Source: Mycobacterium sp. D16Q13 (GTDB taxonomy: Bacteria > Actinomycetota > Actinomycetes > Mycobacteriales > Mycobacteriaceae). Taken from it: DNA of 64,000 bases. A program made the translations under genes and the position numbers. The notes below the pieces were generated by a model. That model had not been told where the DNA came from. It did no database searches and was given only the letters and a program-made list of their open reading frames with translations. Every line of letters starts with the position of its first letter. Position 1 is the first letter of the stretch. The stretch spans positions 1 through 64,000 of the forward strand of contig NZ_MAEW01000019.1 in assembly GCF_002013375.1 (NCBI RefSeq). Direction: 5' to 3'. Below, in pieces: positions 1-9,206 of the stretch.

Positions 1-1063
1 CGGCAGGTGAGGCCGGTGCGCTCGGGGCCGACGTTGCACTCGAACCACCGGACAGTGGGGCTCCGCCGCCGGTTCCGGGCATTCCGCCCATCGCAAATGC
101 CTGCTGCTGAGGCGAATTGCGCGCGATCTGTGCCATTTCCTGTGCCGGTTCCTCGCCGGGTACATCGGCGTCGACTGGAACAGGGTTGACAAGCTGGGCC
201 AGCCCGACCAGTAGCAGAGGGAGCCACAGTGGTGCGGACAACATGATGCCCCAGGCGGTGAAGCCGAAGGGGATGAAAAACGCCTCGTACGCGATGAAGA
301 ACAACAGCGGACCCCAGGCCACGAGTGCCTCGAGGGGATTGCGCATGAAGTCCTGCAAGATCCGTTGCAAGGTACCGAGTGGGTCGGTGAAGAACTCCTG
401 AATCTGTCGCATGAGCTTCTCGAAGAAGCTCTCGCTGTCATCCAGCGCGGTGCCGGATTCTGCCGCCTGTGCCTGCGCGGCCATCCCGGACATGTCGGCG
501 GCCATGCGCGACATTTCGCCGCCCGGCGCCATGATCATCGGCGCGGGCTGCGTTGGCGCGACCGACATCACCGCGGCGGTGGAAACACCTTGGTAGATGC
601 CCATGGTGGTGGCGGCCTGGACCCACATCCGGATGTAGTCGGCCTCGTTGAACGCGATCGGAATGGTGTTGATACCAAAGAAATTGGTGGCCAGCAGCAC
701 GCCGTGGATCAGGTGGTTGGCGGCCAGCTCGGCCAGCGTGGGCATGGCGGCCAGCGCCGTGGTGTACGCAGCAGCGCTGGTTTCATGCAGCACGGCATTG
801 GTGGCGCTCATCGCGCTCTGCTGAGTCAGCCAGGCCAGGTAGGGCGTATGGCTGACGACATACTGGGTGGCGCTGGGCCCCTGCCATGATCCGGCGCTGG
901 TGGCTGCGAGCAGCTGCGTCAACTCCGTTGCCGCAGTGGTGTATTGCGCGGAGAGCGCCTGCCACTGGGCGGCTGCCGCCAACAGTGCTCCCGGCCCGGG
1001 CCCAGCGCTCAACAGCGCCGAGTGCACCTCGGGGGGGAAAGCCATCCAGATGGGGGCGCTCAC
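1..1063 (-). CDS. PPE family protein of ESX-3 (C-terminus beyond window)
   Basis: Cell-envelope or secreted PPE protein, expected to pair with the PE protein encoded just upstream as an ESX-3 substrate. Reading the minus strand from a GTG at 1063 gives MSAPIWMAFPPEVHSALL, with the Pro-Pro-Glu signature near residue 10, then a helical N-terminal domain rich in Ala, Gln and Trp (WQGPSA-type WxG turn). A hydrophobic segment follows around 210-330. The frame stays open to base 1, so the C-terminus is missing. The start lies 4 bases after the PE stop codon, so the pair is surely co-transcribed. In M. tuberculosis this position is PPE4. No ATG lies near the N-terminus, which supports the GTG start. 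Confidence 0.88.
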   Translation of the reverse strand, partial: MSAPIWMAFPPEVHSALLSAGPGPGALLAAAAQWQALSAQYTTAATELTQLLAATSAGSWQGPSATQYVVSHTPYLAWLTQQSAMSATNAVLHETSAAAYTTALAAMPTLAELAANHLIHGVLLATNFFGINTIPIAFNEADYIRMWVQAATTMGIYQGVSTAAVMSVAPTQPAPMIMAPGGEMSRMAADMSGMAAQAQAAESGTALDDSESFFEKLMRQIQEFFTDPLGTLQRILQDFMRNPLEALVAWGPLLFFIAYEAFFIPFGFTAWGIMLSAPLWLPLLLVGLAQLVNPVPVDADVPGEEPAQEMAQIARNSPQQQAFAMGGMPGTGGGAPLSGGSSATSAPSAPASPA

Positions 1064-1067
1064 CGAG

Positions 1068-1376
1068 TTAGCCTCGCGCGATCATGTATGTGACGGCGGC
1101 TTGCATATCTCCGGTGGTGTAACTGGCCGCGGACTCCGAGACGCCCAGCCCGGCCCGGCCCAATTCCTCGACGGCCAGGGCCGCCACACCGGAGTGCTCA
1201 ATGCCGCGGGCGCTGAAGCCTGCCGCGGTCTCCAGTGACACCGGGTCGGCGGCGGGCGGGACCACGGCACCGATCACCGGTGCGGCCGCCGCATGTGCGG
1301 CGGCCAGGCGCGCGGTCAGCGCCTCGATGGCCGCGCTCGTGGCGGTCAGACCTTCCGGAACGACGTTGAGATTCAT
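1068..1376 (-). CDS. PE family protein of ESX-3 (PE5-like)
   Basis: A 102-residue PE-domain protein, the length of a bare PE domain with no PGRS extension. It starts MNLNVVPEGL, with the Pro-Glu pair at residues 7-8, and is a two-helix Ala-rich protein ending with a YxxxD/E-like C-terminal region (SYTTGDMQAA) that resembles the type VII secretion signal. Its ATG overlaps the stop of eccC3 by four bases (ATGA), and the PPE gene follows 4 bases later. Position between eccC and PPE is the ESX-3 arrangement (PE5-PPE4 in M. tuberculosis). It probably forms a PE-PPE heterodimer with the next gene product. Confidence 0.9.
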   Translation of the reverse strand: MNLNVVPEGLTATSAAIEALTARLAAAHAAAAPVIGAVVPPAADPVSLETAAGFSARGIEHSGVAALAVEELGRAGLGVSESAASYTTGDMQAAVTYMIARG

Positions 1377-4300
1377 CGCGGGTACTCCCTTCCTTGAGCA
1401 GCATGCTCACTGACGAGTGGATTGACGGTCTGTACATATGTCGGAACATCGTTATCTGACAACAGGACTCCGCGACCCGCGGGCAGACGCTCGAAACGAT
1501 GTCCACGGATACGGCCCCCGTCCTGCGGGCTGCCGCTCAGCATCAGGGTGTTGGCCTGCAGCTCGTGGAAGCGACGCAACATGGGGTTGGTCATCAGTAT
1601 GTGACCCGAACCGGTGGCCCGCGCGGTAATGATCACCCGCAGGCCGAGCTCACGTGCCTCGGCGAGCAGACCCGAGATCGGATTCCAGGGTCGCTGCCCG
1701 ATGTACGGACCGCTGACGGCCGGTGCATCGGGAATCTGGTCGACATCGTCGATGATGAGGTAGTGCCGCTGTGCCGTCACTCCGCGTGACACCCAGTTGT
1801 GCAGCTCCTCGGACGACAATCCGGCGGGTGGCCGACGCTTTTCCAGGAGGGCACCCAGGCCCAGCATCGCCGGGGTGATCCGATCGATATTGGGGGTGTA
1901 CTCGTTGTCGGGGAACAGCGGTTCGTCGACGAGATGTAGACGCCGGTCCAGAACCGTGAACGCCACCTCGTCGGATGTCGAGTGTTCCCGGACGGTGCGG
2001 ATGATGTGTCGCAGAAGCGTCGTCTTGCCGGAGCCGGTATCGCCCAACACCATCAGGAGCGGGTTGTGGGCGAAATCGAGCGCCACCGGCGCGAGATCTT
2101 GCTCGCGCTGGCCGATGACTACCTGTTCGCGTCCCGGGTACAGCGGACCGATGGCGTTCGGTGCCAGGTCTGCCGGCAGTAGGCGGACGGTGGGAGCCTT
2201 CGCACCGGGGTACTCGGCGTTGACCGACTCCACTGTCTTGGCATCGGAGGCCGCGAACAGGAAGTGCTCTGCCTGCATGGTCAGGCCGCGGCCCGGCTGA
2301 TCGTGCGGCACGCTCTCGGCGGGGCGGCGCAGTGCGCCGGGTACCCGCACATTGCTGTCCGCCGAGTCGTGCAGCTTGAGTTCGAGGCGCAGCCCGAGAG
2401 CATCGCGCATCGCCAGCGGCACCTCGATCCAGTTCGGTGTCGTGATCACGACGTGGATGCCGTACGACAGCCCGGCATTGGCCAGCTCGGTAAGCCTGGC
2501 CAGCAACGGGTTTCGGGTGTTGAACTGGTCGGTGTTGTCGCGACTGAACGCATACAGGTTGTCCACGAGAAGGAACGTCTCGCCGTAACCGTCGTCCAGC
2601 GAGCGGTCGCCGTCGCGCAGTGCGCGCAGCTGACTTACCGAGGCGATGCCGCGGTCACGGAACAGACGCTGGCGATAGGCCAGGAGTTGCTCCAGCTCAC
2701 CGAAGGTGCGTCGGATGCGCTCGGGCTCCAAGGCGCTGGCCACACTGCCGACATGCGCCAACCCTTCGAGCGCGTGCAGTTGTCCGCCGCCGTAGTCGAT
2801 GCAGTAGAACGTGACGTCGCGCGGGGAGTGCGACGCAGCGGCCGACAGCATGAACGTCTGCAGAGCCGTCGACTTTCCGGACTTCGGGCCGCCGTGAATG
2901 ATCACGTTTCCGGCCGCCGATGTCGCATCGAAGATCAGCGGATCGCGGCGCATCTGGAACGGCTTGTCGATCTCACCGAGCGGCCAGCGCAGCTGGCGTG
3001 CCGGGATCCCGGTCTGGCTCAGCACATCCGCCAGCGGGATCGCGGTGTCTAGCGGCGGCAGCCAGAGCTGCGGTGCGCGCGGACCGACCTTGGCCAGCTG
3101 GTCGCCGACGGTCGTGACCAGCTTGCGCGCCGGCTGCTGTGGCCGGTCGGATCCACCCTTGACGATCACGGTGGTGGGATCGGAGGCCACCGGCAGCGCG
3201 GTGAACTGCCTGGGCTGCGGGGTGGCGTGGATCTCCACGGTGGTGGTCGTTGACGGCGGCTGGTAGACACCGTCGACATAGGTGCTGCGGAACTTGATGG
3301 GTACGGCGCCCGGTGCGGGAACCAGGAACCCCACGCCCTTGTGGTCCTTGCCTGATTCGATGTGGTACGCGTCCTCGGTCCCGATGATCTGCCGGGATGC
3401 GCTGGGACTGGCCACCTTCAGGCCGATGCGGTATGAGGTGTTCTTGTCGATGTCCTTGATCTTGCCGACGTCCAGGGTCTGCGACGCGAACAGGATGTGG
3501 ATGCGGAACGAGCGGCCCTTGCGTGCGACGTAGTCGAACAGTTCGGCGTACTCGGGGTGGTCCTGGAGCATCAGGGTGAACTCGTCGGCCACCACGAACA
3601 ACGTGGGGATGGGCGGCAGGTCGTGACCGGCGGCGATCGCTTCCTCATACTCGCGGACCGAGTTGAAGGCGCTGCCCTGCACATCGCGACCGGCCTGCTT
3701 CAGCAGGTTCTCGCGCCGGGCGACCTCGCCACGCAAGGTATCGGCAAAACGATCTGCCAAGGAACGCTTCTCGGCCATGTTCGAGATCACGGCGACAACC
3801 TGCGGGAAGTCGCGGAAGATATCGGCCCCGGCCTCACCCTTGAAGTCCGCGTAGATCACGATTAGGCGATCGGCGGAATGGGTCGTCAAGAGCGACAACA
3901 GGATCGACATCAGGCTCTGCGACTTACCGGAGCCGGTCATACCGATCATCAGGCCGTGCGGACCCATGCCGCCCTCGGCCTCGTCCTTGAGGTCGAACAT
4001 CAACGGCTCGCCGGAGGCGGTCACGCCAATCGGCACGCGCAGCTCCTCGTCACGCGCACGCGGCGACCACAGGGCGGGAACATCCAGCTGGGATGCATCC
4101 TCGATACCGAGCAGCGAGGTGAACGTCGCACCACCGGTTGCCGCAGACCGCAGGCCCGGATGTGTTGGGTTCGAGTCCCAGCGGGAGAGCCGGCGGGACA
4201 GGTGCGAGGCGGTTCCGACCGTGAGCTGATCGGCCTCGTCGATGTACGGCTGCCAATCGTTGCCATTCCAACGGGCGACGCGTGCACTCACGCCGTTCCG

Positions 4301-5404
4301 ACTAACCCGCAGCACAGGGCGCTCTGGGTTCAGGTAGTCCGGAAGCTTGGCGGAGCCGTCGGTTCCGTCGAGCCGCTGGATAACGGTGACGCCGTCCAGT
4401 CCGGTTGCCGGGATGGGCGAATTCACGCCGTTCAGGTCGTACGTCGGGTCATCGAGAATGATCAGCAGGTGCTTGTGCGCACCGGACTCGGCCCCGAACA
4501 GCGCACGCTCGGAGAGCACGGGCTTCAATGCTTCGAACAGTTCGGCACCCGTGCGGCGCAGGTAACGTGCCGGGCCGACACCGTCGACCTCGCCGCTGAT
4601 GTCCACGTGGGGAAGCCATTTGAGCCAGGACCAGTCGGCGTCTTCGACACTGGGGCCGGCCATCGCCACGGTGAGGAGCGTTGGATCGTGGAAGGTGGCG
4701 GCCTGAGTCACCCACGACCGAATGGAGGCGCGGGCAACGTCATCATCACCGAGCACCGTGATCCGCGAAACCTTGTTCAGGTCGATGCCCGATGGGGCGC
4801 TGCGCACCGTGCGCTGGGTGTCCAGTAGCCCACGTAAAGCGCTGTGGCTCACCGGTTCCAGATCGATCTCATCAGCGATGTCCTTGACCCGTACGACACT
4901 GGCCAGCGGAACGTCATGGCGTCCGGCGCGTACCACCAGGTAGTCGTCATCGCCGGGGTCTCGCTCCCACTGGCGGCGCGTGCCGGGAACCGTGGTCAGC
5001 TCCTCGGGATCGGGGTGCGACCATTCCAGGGCCTTGCGCTGCTGGGTGGCGTGGGTGCGCAGATTCTCGCGGACCACTGACAGGTAACGCAGGTAGTCGG
5101 CTCGTTCGGCGTCGACCTCCTCGGTGCGGACCTTATCGCCATTGCCGCGATACAGCGCGGTAGCGGCCAGCAGCAGCACAAAGGGGAAGAACAGGGTCTG
5201 CGGGGAGATGAGGCGGATGCCCGAGGCGACCAGTGCCACCACCATGCCGACAATCAGAATGACGATCACGACCGGCATGGCCCGCCGCAGGAATGACGGC
5301 GGCACCACGCGGGGCAGCTGCGGAGGCGCCTCGACGGTCACCGTGGCATCGGGTATCGCCGGAGGCGCTACACGCCGATGGGGTTCGAAGATGAGACGGC
5401 TCAA
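1373..5404 (-). CDS. eccC3: ESX-3 secretion ATPase EccC3 (FtsK/SpoIIIE type)
   Basis: Motor ATPase of the ESX-3 membrane complex. The 1343-residue single chain (ESX-1 splits EccC in two) has an N-terminal pair of membrane segments around residues 40-85 (VVIVILIVGMVVALVASG), then three FtsK-like ATPase domains. Walker A lysines are at about 494 (GMTGSGKS), 844 (GGPKSGKS) and 1127 (GDTGSGKT). A Walker B-like LFVVADEF is visible in the first domain. The start is a TTG whose bases overlap the eccB3 stop (TTGA), with AGGAG five bases upstream, so translation is coupled. M. tuberculosis EccC3 is about 1330 residues. The order eccA-eccB-eccC-PE-PPE identifies ESX-3 rather than ESX-1, 4 or 5. Confidence 0.95.
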   Translation of the reverse strand: MSRLIFEPHRRVAPPAIPDATVTVEAPPQLPRVVPPSFLRRAMPVVIVILIVGMVVALVASGIRLISPQTLFFPFVLLLAATALYRGNGDKVRTEEVDAERADYLRYLSVVRENLRTHATQQRKALEWSHPDPEELTTVPGTRRQWERDPGDDDYLVVRAGRHDVPLASVVRVKDIADEIDLEPVSHSALRGLLDTQRTVRSAPSGIDLNKVSRITVLGDDDVARASIRSWVTQAATFHDPTLLTVAMAGPSVEDADWSWLKWLPHVDISGEVDGVGPARYLRRTGAELFEALKPVLSERALFGAESGAHKHLLIILDDPTYDLNGVNSPIPATGLDGVTVIQRLDGTDGSAKLPDYLNPERPVLRVSRNGVSARVARWNGNDWQPYIDEADQLTVGTASHLSRRLSRWDSNPTHPGLRSAATGGATFTSLLGIEDASQLDVPALWSPRARDEELRVPIGVTASGEPLMFDLKDEAEGGMGPHGLMIGMTGSGKSQSLMSILLSLLTTHSADRLIVIYADFKGEAGADIFRDFPQVVAVISNMAEKRSLADRFADTLRGEVARRENLLKQAGRDVQGSAFNSVREYEEAIAAGHDLPPIPTLFVVADEFTLMLQDHPEYAELFDYVARKGRSFRIHILFASQTLDVGKIKDIDKNTSYRIGLKVASPSASRQIIGTEDAYHIESGKDHKGVGFLVPAPGAVPIKFRSTYVDGVYQPPSTTTTVEIHATPQPRQFTALPVASDPTTVIVKGGSDRPQQPARKLVTTVGDQLAKVGPRAPQLWLPPLDTAIPLADVLSQTGIPARQLRWPLGEIDKPFQMRRDPLIFDATSAAGNVIIHGGPKSGKSTALQTFMLSAAASHSPRDVTFYCIDYGGGQLHALEGLAHVGSVASALEPERIRRTFGELEQLLAYRQRLFRDRGIASVSQLRALRDGDRSLDDGYGETFLLVDNLYAFSRDNTDQFNTRNPLLARLTELANAGLSYGIHVVITTPNWIEVPLAMRDALGLRLELKLHDSADSNVRVPGALRRPAESVPHDQPGRGLTMQAEHFLFAASDAKTVESVNAEYPGAKAPTVRLLPADLAPNAIGPLYPGREQVVIGQREQDLAPVALDFAHNPLLMVLGDTGSGKTTLLRHIIRTVREHSTSDEVAFTVLDRRLHLVDEPLFPDNEYTPNIDRITPAMLGLGALLEKRRPPAGLSSEELHNWVSRGVTAQRHYLIIDDVDQIPDAPAVSGPYIGQRPWNPISGLLAEARELGLRVIITARATGSGHILMTNPMLRRFHELQANTLMLSGSPQDGGRIRGHRFERLPAGRGVLLSDNDVPTYVQTVNPLVSEHAAQGREYPR

Positions 5405-6945
5405 CGGGACTCCTGTGCCTGAGCAGATGGGTTGTCGGTCTGGATGCGCGTGGCTTGCCGATCGCTCGGGGCCAGGCCGTCACGCGCCAGTAGGGCGTCG
5501 GCGCGTGAGAGCGACGGCCCGGACGCGAACAGATCCAGAATCGACGAAGGGATGGTGAGTGCGGGCTTGTGCAGGCCGAGTGCCTCAAGAGTCTTGTCAC
5601 CCTCGGCCTCGGTGTCGATGCCGTAACGCACACCGGTATCGGATATCCACTGGTATCCGCCGCGGCCGTCCGGTTGCACCAGGTAACCGATTCCGGGAGT
5701 GATGGCGACCCGGGTTGCGGCGGGGGAGACCAGCTGCACGGCGTGCACCGAGTCAGAAAGCGGCAGTACCGAACCCGCGAGCAAGGACCACGAATCCGAG
5801 GCAGCGTCGGCCGTCTTGGTGAACCGTGTGCACAGCACCGGGTCCTCGTTGGTGGCCAGCGGCTTGATGGCCGCATTCGGGAACACCCTGGTATCGATCG
5901 CCGATGACGTCGGCAGGTGCGCGATCTGATCGGCCGTCAGTCGTGGCGGTTGCTCCAGACCGTAGGAGTTCGCGTTGCGCAGCGCGGAGGCGATTACCGG
6001 TGAAACCTGTTGTACGCCATCGGCGAGCACCGCGTAGTACACCGGTGTGTTGTCGGTGGACGAGCTCACCAGCACCGAGCCGATGGGCGCGGCGACGGGC
6101 AACGGGTAGGCAGTGGGTGTCCCGGCTCCCTGGATGGCGGGAACCACAAGTGCCGGAGTCTCGGGAATCGCATTGAGCAGGCTGGCCGTCACGGGGCGCA
6201 CGGCGGGCGGGGCGGTGAGGCCCAGGGCGCTCGTGACGGCGATATCCCCGAGGTTGAGCGCACTGCGGTGCCCGTCCCAGAGCAGCCAGGTGCCCGAGTC
6301 GGAGGACACCACGACAGCGCGGTCACGGGTGAGCTCGGTGGCCTTGTCGCCGCCGGTCTCCAGGGCCCCGGCGATCACGGTGACGACGCGGGTATCGGCG
6401 GACTCGCACACCGCCCAGGCGGCGTCGGTGCTCTTGGCCTGCACCATGCGCTCCGGCGCGCCCGGAATGCCGATCAGGTTTCCGCGCGGAAACTGGTCAA
6501 GCTGAGTGCTTTTGACCATCGTCGGGTCCACAGCCTTGCCGGCGATGAGACGGGCCGAGGTGAGGTTGAGCACCGGGTGCAGATTGTCGCCCACCCGAAC
6601 ATAGAGCGCGGCGGTTGACCGGTCGGCGAGCACCGGGTCGGTGCCGGCGATGCCGGAGGGCCGCAGCAGGCTGAAGACGAAGCATCCGACCAGGCCGGTC
6701 ACGACGATGACGGCACCCATGCTGAATGCCCGGGACTGACTGCGCAGCGGATCCACCAGCATCCGGGCGTCGTGTAGTGCCACGCCGGATGCGATCCGCC
6801 GCATGACAAATCGCCATCCGGTGACCTGGTGCCCGGTGACGAATCCGCGGCGGTACTTCAGCGGTTCGGGATTCTCGCTGGCCGGGGTGCGTGACGCGAA
6901 GGCCCGGCGCTCGGAGTTTGCGTTGTTCTCTCGGTTATCGCTCAT
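5401..6945 (-). CDS. eccB3: ESX-3 membrane component EccB3
   Basis: A 514-residue EccB family protein of the ESX-3 core complex. The cytoplasmic N-terminus carries the family-typical stretch FVTGHQVTGWRFVMRRIASGVALHDARM, split by motifs around residues 35-65, then one membrane helix at about 75-97 (AVIVVTGLVGCFVF), then a large periplasmic domain that continues to the end. Length matches EccB proteins (about 500-540). The ATG overlaps the eccA3 stop by four bases and its own stop overlaps the eccC3 start, so eccA3-B3-C3-PE form one translationally coupled unit. Control probably comes from the iron-responsive region upstream of eccA3. Confidence 0.95.
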   Translation of the reverse strand: MSDNRENNANSERRAFASRTPASENPEPLKYRRGFVTGHQVTGWRFVMRRIASGVALHDARMLVDPLRSQSRAFSMGAVIVVTGLVGCFVFSLLRPSGIAGTDPVLADRSTAALYVRVGDNLHPVLNLTSARLIAGKAVDPTMVKSTQLDQFPRGNLIGIPGAPERMVQAKSTDAAWAVCESADTRVVTVIAGALETGGDKATELTRDRAVVVSSDSGTWLLWDGHRSALNLGDIAVTSALGLTAPPAVRPVTASLLNAIPETPALVVPAIQGAGTPTAYPLPVAAPIGSVLVSSSTDNTPVYYAVLADGVQQVSPVIASALRNANSYGLEQPPRLTADQIAHLPTSSAIDTRVFPNAAIKPLATNEDPVLCTRFTKTADAASDSWSLLAGSVLPLSDSVHAVQLVSPAATRVAITPGIGYLVQPDGRGGYQWISDTGVRYGIDTEAEGDKTLEALGLHKPALTIPSSILDLFASGPSLSRADALLARDGLAPSDRQATRIQTDNPSAQAQESR

Positions 6946-8804
6946 TTCGTGACCGACGCCCCCGGAGCCGACAGTCCGAGGCCCGCGACAATGGCCTCCA
7001 CTGATGCCTGCACGTCCTCGACGGTGACGGTCATGAGGTCGTCATCGCTGAACTCTTCGACGCCTGAGTTATCAAGGCGGTGTTCACGTTCCTCCTCGGA
7101 GCGTTCGACGACGTTACGGACGAAGCGACCGTTACCGGCGACGTCGATGCTGCGGCGTGCGATACCACGAGTATCGGGAGCCTCTGCGGCACACATCGCG
7201 GAGAAGGCGGTGAGCAGCGCGGTGGCAGCGCCCTCGTCGAACTTGCTGTCGCGCACGGATGCCATCGCCGCCGCGATCTCGACGAGTTCGGGCGGTGCGT
7301 ACGAAGGAAATTCGATGGACCGAGTAAAACGGGAGCGCAGACCCTCATTGGTATCGAGGAACTGGTCCAGCTCGGCGCGGTACCCGGCGACGATCACGAC
7401 CAAACGGTCACGGTCGTTTTCCATCCGGGCCAGCAGGGTGTCGATGGCAACCAGACCGAAGTCGTTCTTGGCGCCGGTGGACACCAACGCGTAGGCCTCG
7501 TCGAGGAACAGCACGCCGTCGAGCGCGCTGTCGATGACGGCGTTGGTCTTGGCCTCGGTCTCACCGATGTGCTGACCGATGAGGTCGGCACGGTGCACCT
7601 CGCGGACGTTCTCACGCTTGAGAAGTCCCAAGCCGCAATAGATCTTGGCGACGACACGGGCGATGGTGGTCTTACCGGTACCGGGCGGGCCCGCGAACAC
7701 CAGGTGGTGAGTGCGGTGGCCCACGGCGAGTCCGCGGTCCTGGCGCCGCAATGCCATGGCTACGGAGCTCTTAAGCCGTGAGACCTGGTCCTTCACCTGC
7801 TCCAGGCCGATGAACTCGCTGAGCTGCTGCTCGGCCTCGGCCAGCAGGATCGCCTTGCGCTCATGAGCCTCAGGATCGATGAAATCCTCTTCGGTGGGCT
7901 CGGTTTCGGGGTCCCAGGGATCGGTGCGGGCGGCGATACGCGCGGAGGTCGTGGTGTGCAGACCAACGCTCGGATCGGTCAGCGCATGCTCGATCTCGGC
8001 GTTCTCCGGATTGCCCGCGTACAGATCCTGGAGCACCTCGGTGGCGGTCTCTTCGTCACCATGGTGACGAAGGTTCAGCGCCTTGGCGAGTGCGCCGTCG
8101 GTGGCAGCCACTTCGATTGGCCCACTGGGGTCTTCGAGGTAAGACAGGGCGGGATTGACCATGCCTAGCTTGGCGAGCGCGATGCCGAGGGTTATCCGCA
8201 CGGCGTGAGACGTGGTGGCATCCAGCGACGTATCGGTGACAACTGGGGTCAGCAGCGAGACGACATCGGACCAGCGTTCGGCCCGGTTCTGCATGGCGAC
8301 GGCGCCCCAGCGGGCGTTGAACCATCCGGGGCGTCGCTCGGTCACGTCGGCGATCAGCCCGGCAGCCTTGACGTAGTCGCCCTTGTCCACGAGGGCCGCG
8401 GCGTAGGCGAGGTGATAGTCATCGGGCCCGCTGGCGCGGAACTCGAGATAGAGCCCGGAGTCGTACGTGAAGGTGAGATCACCCGGGTGCAGGTTCACCG
8501 CATGCTGAAGGTGTCCGGCGGTGGCCGAGGTCTCCGAGATGGCTTCCAGGACGTCGATGGTGGCGCCCCCGGAGGCCGCCAGACCGACCCAGACATCACA
8601 GTGATCTTGAGCGGTCCGGCACAGCGAAGTGAAGCCGTAACGCGCCGCTGGCAAATCTGCGGGACGTCGCCTGTCATTGACGGAGAGACCAAGAGCCCGG
8701 CAACAGGTTGCGAATCGGCTCTCTAATTCGGGATCTATGCGCGGCACTGGGGCCGTTGCCGTGGCCACACGCTCTAGCTGGCCCACTCGTTCACGAATAT
8801 CCAC
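6942..8804 (-). CDS. eccA3: ESX-3 cytosolic AAA+ ATPase EccA3
   Basis: A 620-residue EccA, a CbxX/CfxQ-type AAA+ protein that acts in the cytosol with EspG-type chaperones on PE/PPE substrates. The first 290 residues or so form a TPR-like helical domain. The C-terminal AAA+ domain has Walker A GPPGTGKTT (Lys near 378) and Walker B LFLDEAYAL around 435. The start is a GTG at 8804 with only a weak upstream GAAGGG. It is the first gene of the visible ESX-3 unit and is preceded by a 402-base region holding IdeR-like boxes at 9124-9176, about 320 bases upstream. ESX-3 genes are known to be iron and zinc regulated in mycobacteria. Confidence 0.95.
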   Translation of the reverse strand: MDIRERVGQLERVATATAPVPRIDPELESRFATCCRALGLSVNDRRRPADLPAARYGFTSLCRTAQDHCDVWVGLAASGGATIDVLEAISETSATAGHLQHAVNLHPGDLTFTYDSGLYLEFRASGPDDYHLAYAAALVDKGDYVKAAGLIADVTERRPGWFNARWGAVAMQNRAERWSDVVSLLTPVVTDTSLDATTSHAVRITLGIALAKLGMVNPALSYLEDPSGPIEVAATDGALAKALNLRHHGDEETATEVLQDLYAGNPENAEIEHALTDPSVGLHTTTSARIAARTDPWDPETEPTEEDFIDPEAHERKAILLAEAEQQLSEFIGLEQVKDQVSRLKSSVAMALRRQDRGLAVGHRTHHLVFAGPPGTGKTTIARVVAKIYCGLGLLKRENVREVHRADLIGQHIGETEAKTNAVIDSALDGVLFLDEAYALVSTGAKNDFGLVAIDTLLARMENDRDRLVVIVAGYRAELDQFLDTNEGLRSRFTRSIEFPSYAPPELVEIAAAMASVRDSKFDEGAATALLTAFSAMCAAEAPDTRGIARRSIDVAGNGRFVRNVVERSEEEREHRLDNSGVEEFSDDDLMTVTVEDVQASVEAIVAGLGLSAPGASVTK

Positions 8805-9123
8805 TTACAGTTACAGCCCTTCGCCCGATCGATATGCTCGCTGATTGGAGTAGTCGGCTCGCGAACTTGATTGGTTCCTGACAATGCTCTGTTGCCGAGC
8901 CAGCGAATCTGTCATAGGTCGCCCGCATCGCCTCGACTGCTCCCCGATGCGGAGCGCAGGGCTAAACCGGCGTGGCGGTCAACGGCGCGGCGTCTGGGTG
9001 TGACTACCGACACATCCGGGCATCCGAGTTGATCGACTCGTTCGCGAGTACTCATCTACCGCCTTTATTCCTGGCACCGTTGCTTGCTCGGCAAGAGATT
9101 AGCATTCCCTTACCTAAGTGTCG

Positions 9124-9142
9124 ATAGCTAACCCTAGCCTTA
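9124..9142 (-). promoter_or_regulatory. IdeR-like iron box, proximal to eccA3 side
   Basis: Read on the minus strand, TAAGGCTAGGGTTAGCTAT matches the published 19-base IdeR consensus (TTAGGTTAGSCTAACCTAA) at 13 of 19 positions by hand count. It lies 15 bases from the stronger box at 9158. It could serve either divergent promoter. Confidence 0.5.
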
Positions 9143-9157
9143 TGCAGGTCAAGATGT

Positions 9158-9176
9158 TTAGGCTAGCCTAAACTAA
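9158..9176 (+). promoter_or_regulatory. Strong IdeR-like iron box upstream of SIP gene
   Basis: TTAGGCTAGCCTAAACTAA agrees with the IdeR consensus at 17 of 19 positions by hand count. It overlaps a perfect 18-base palindrome at 9156-9173 (GTTTAGGCTAGCCTAAAC). It ends 30 bases before the SIP start codon, a position suited to repression by Fe-IdeR. Confidence 0.75.
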
Positions 9177-9206
9177 AAGCGCACTCAGCGAATCGAGGAG
9201 GGTGTA

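Larger units (their letters stand above)
8805..9206. promoter_or_regulatory. Divergent eccA3 / siderophore-interacting protein control region
   Basis: A 402-base gap without a coding gene. The part next to the SIP gene (9110-9180) is AT-rich and packed with TTAGG/CCTAA-type half sites, typical of mycobacterial iron boxes. The 300 bases between the boxes and the eccA3 GTG show no open reading frame that I would support, so eccA3 either has a long leader or has a second promoter closer in. A strong ribosome-binding site (GAGGAGGG) precedes the SIP ATG. Confidence 0.7.

Noticed and set aside
3878..4828. 316-codon open frame antisense to eccC3 (also 2264-3052)
   Set aside because: It is rich in Gly, Arg, His and Gln, without motifs, and lies opposite a certain EccC3 reading frame.
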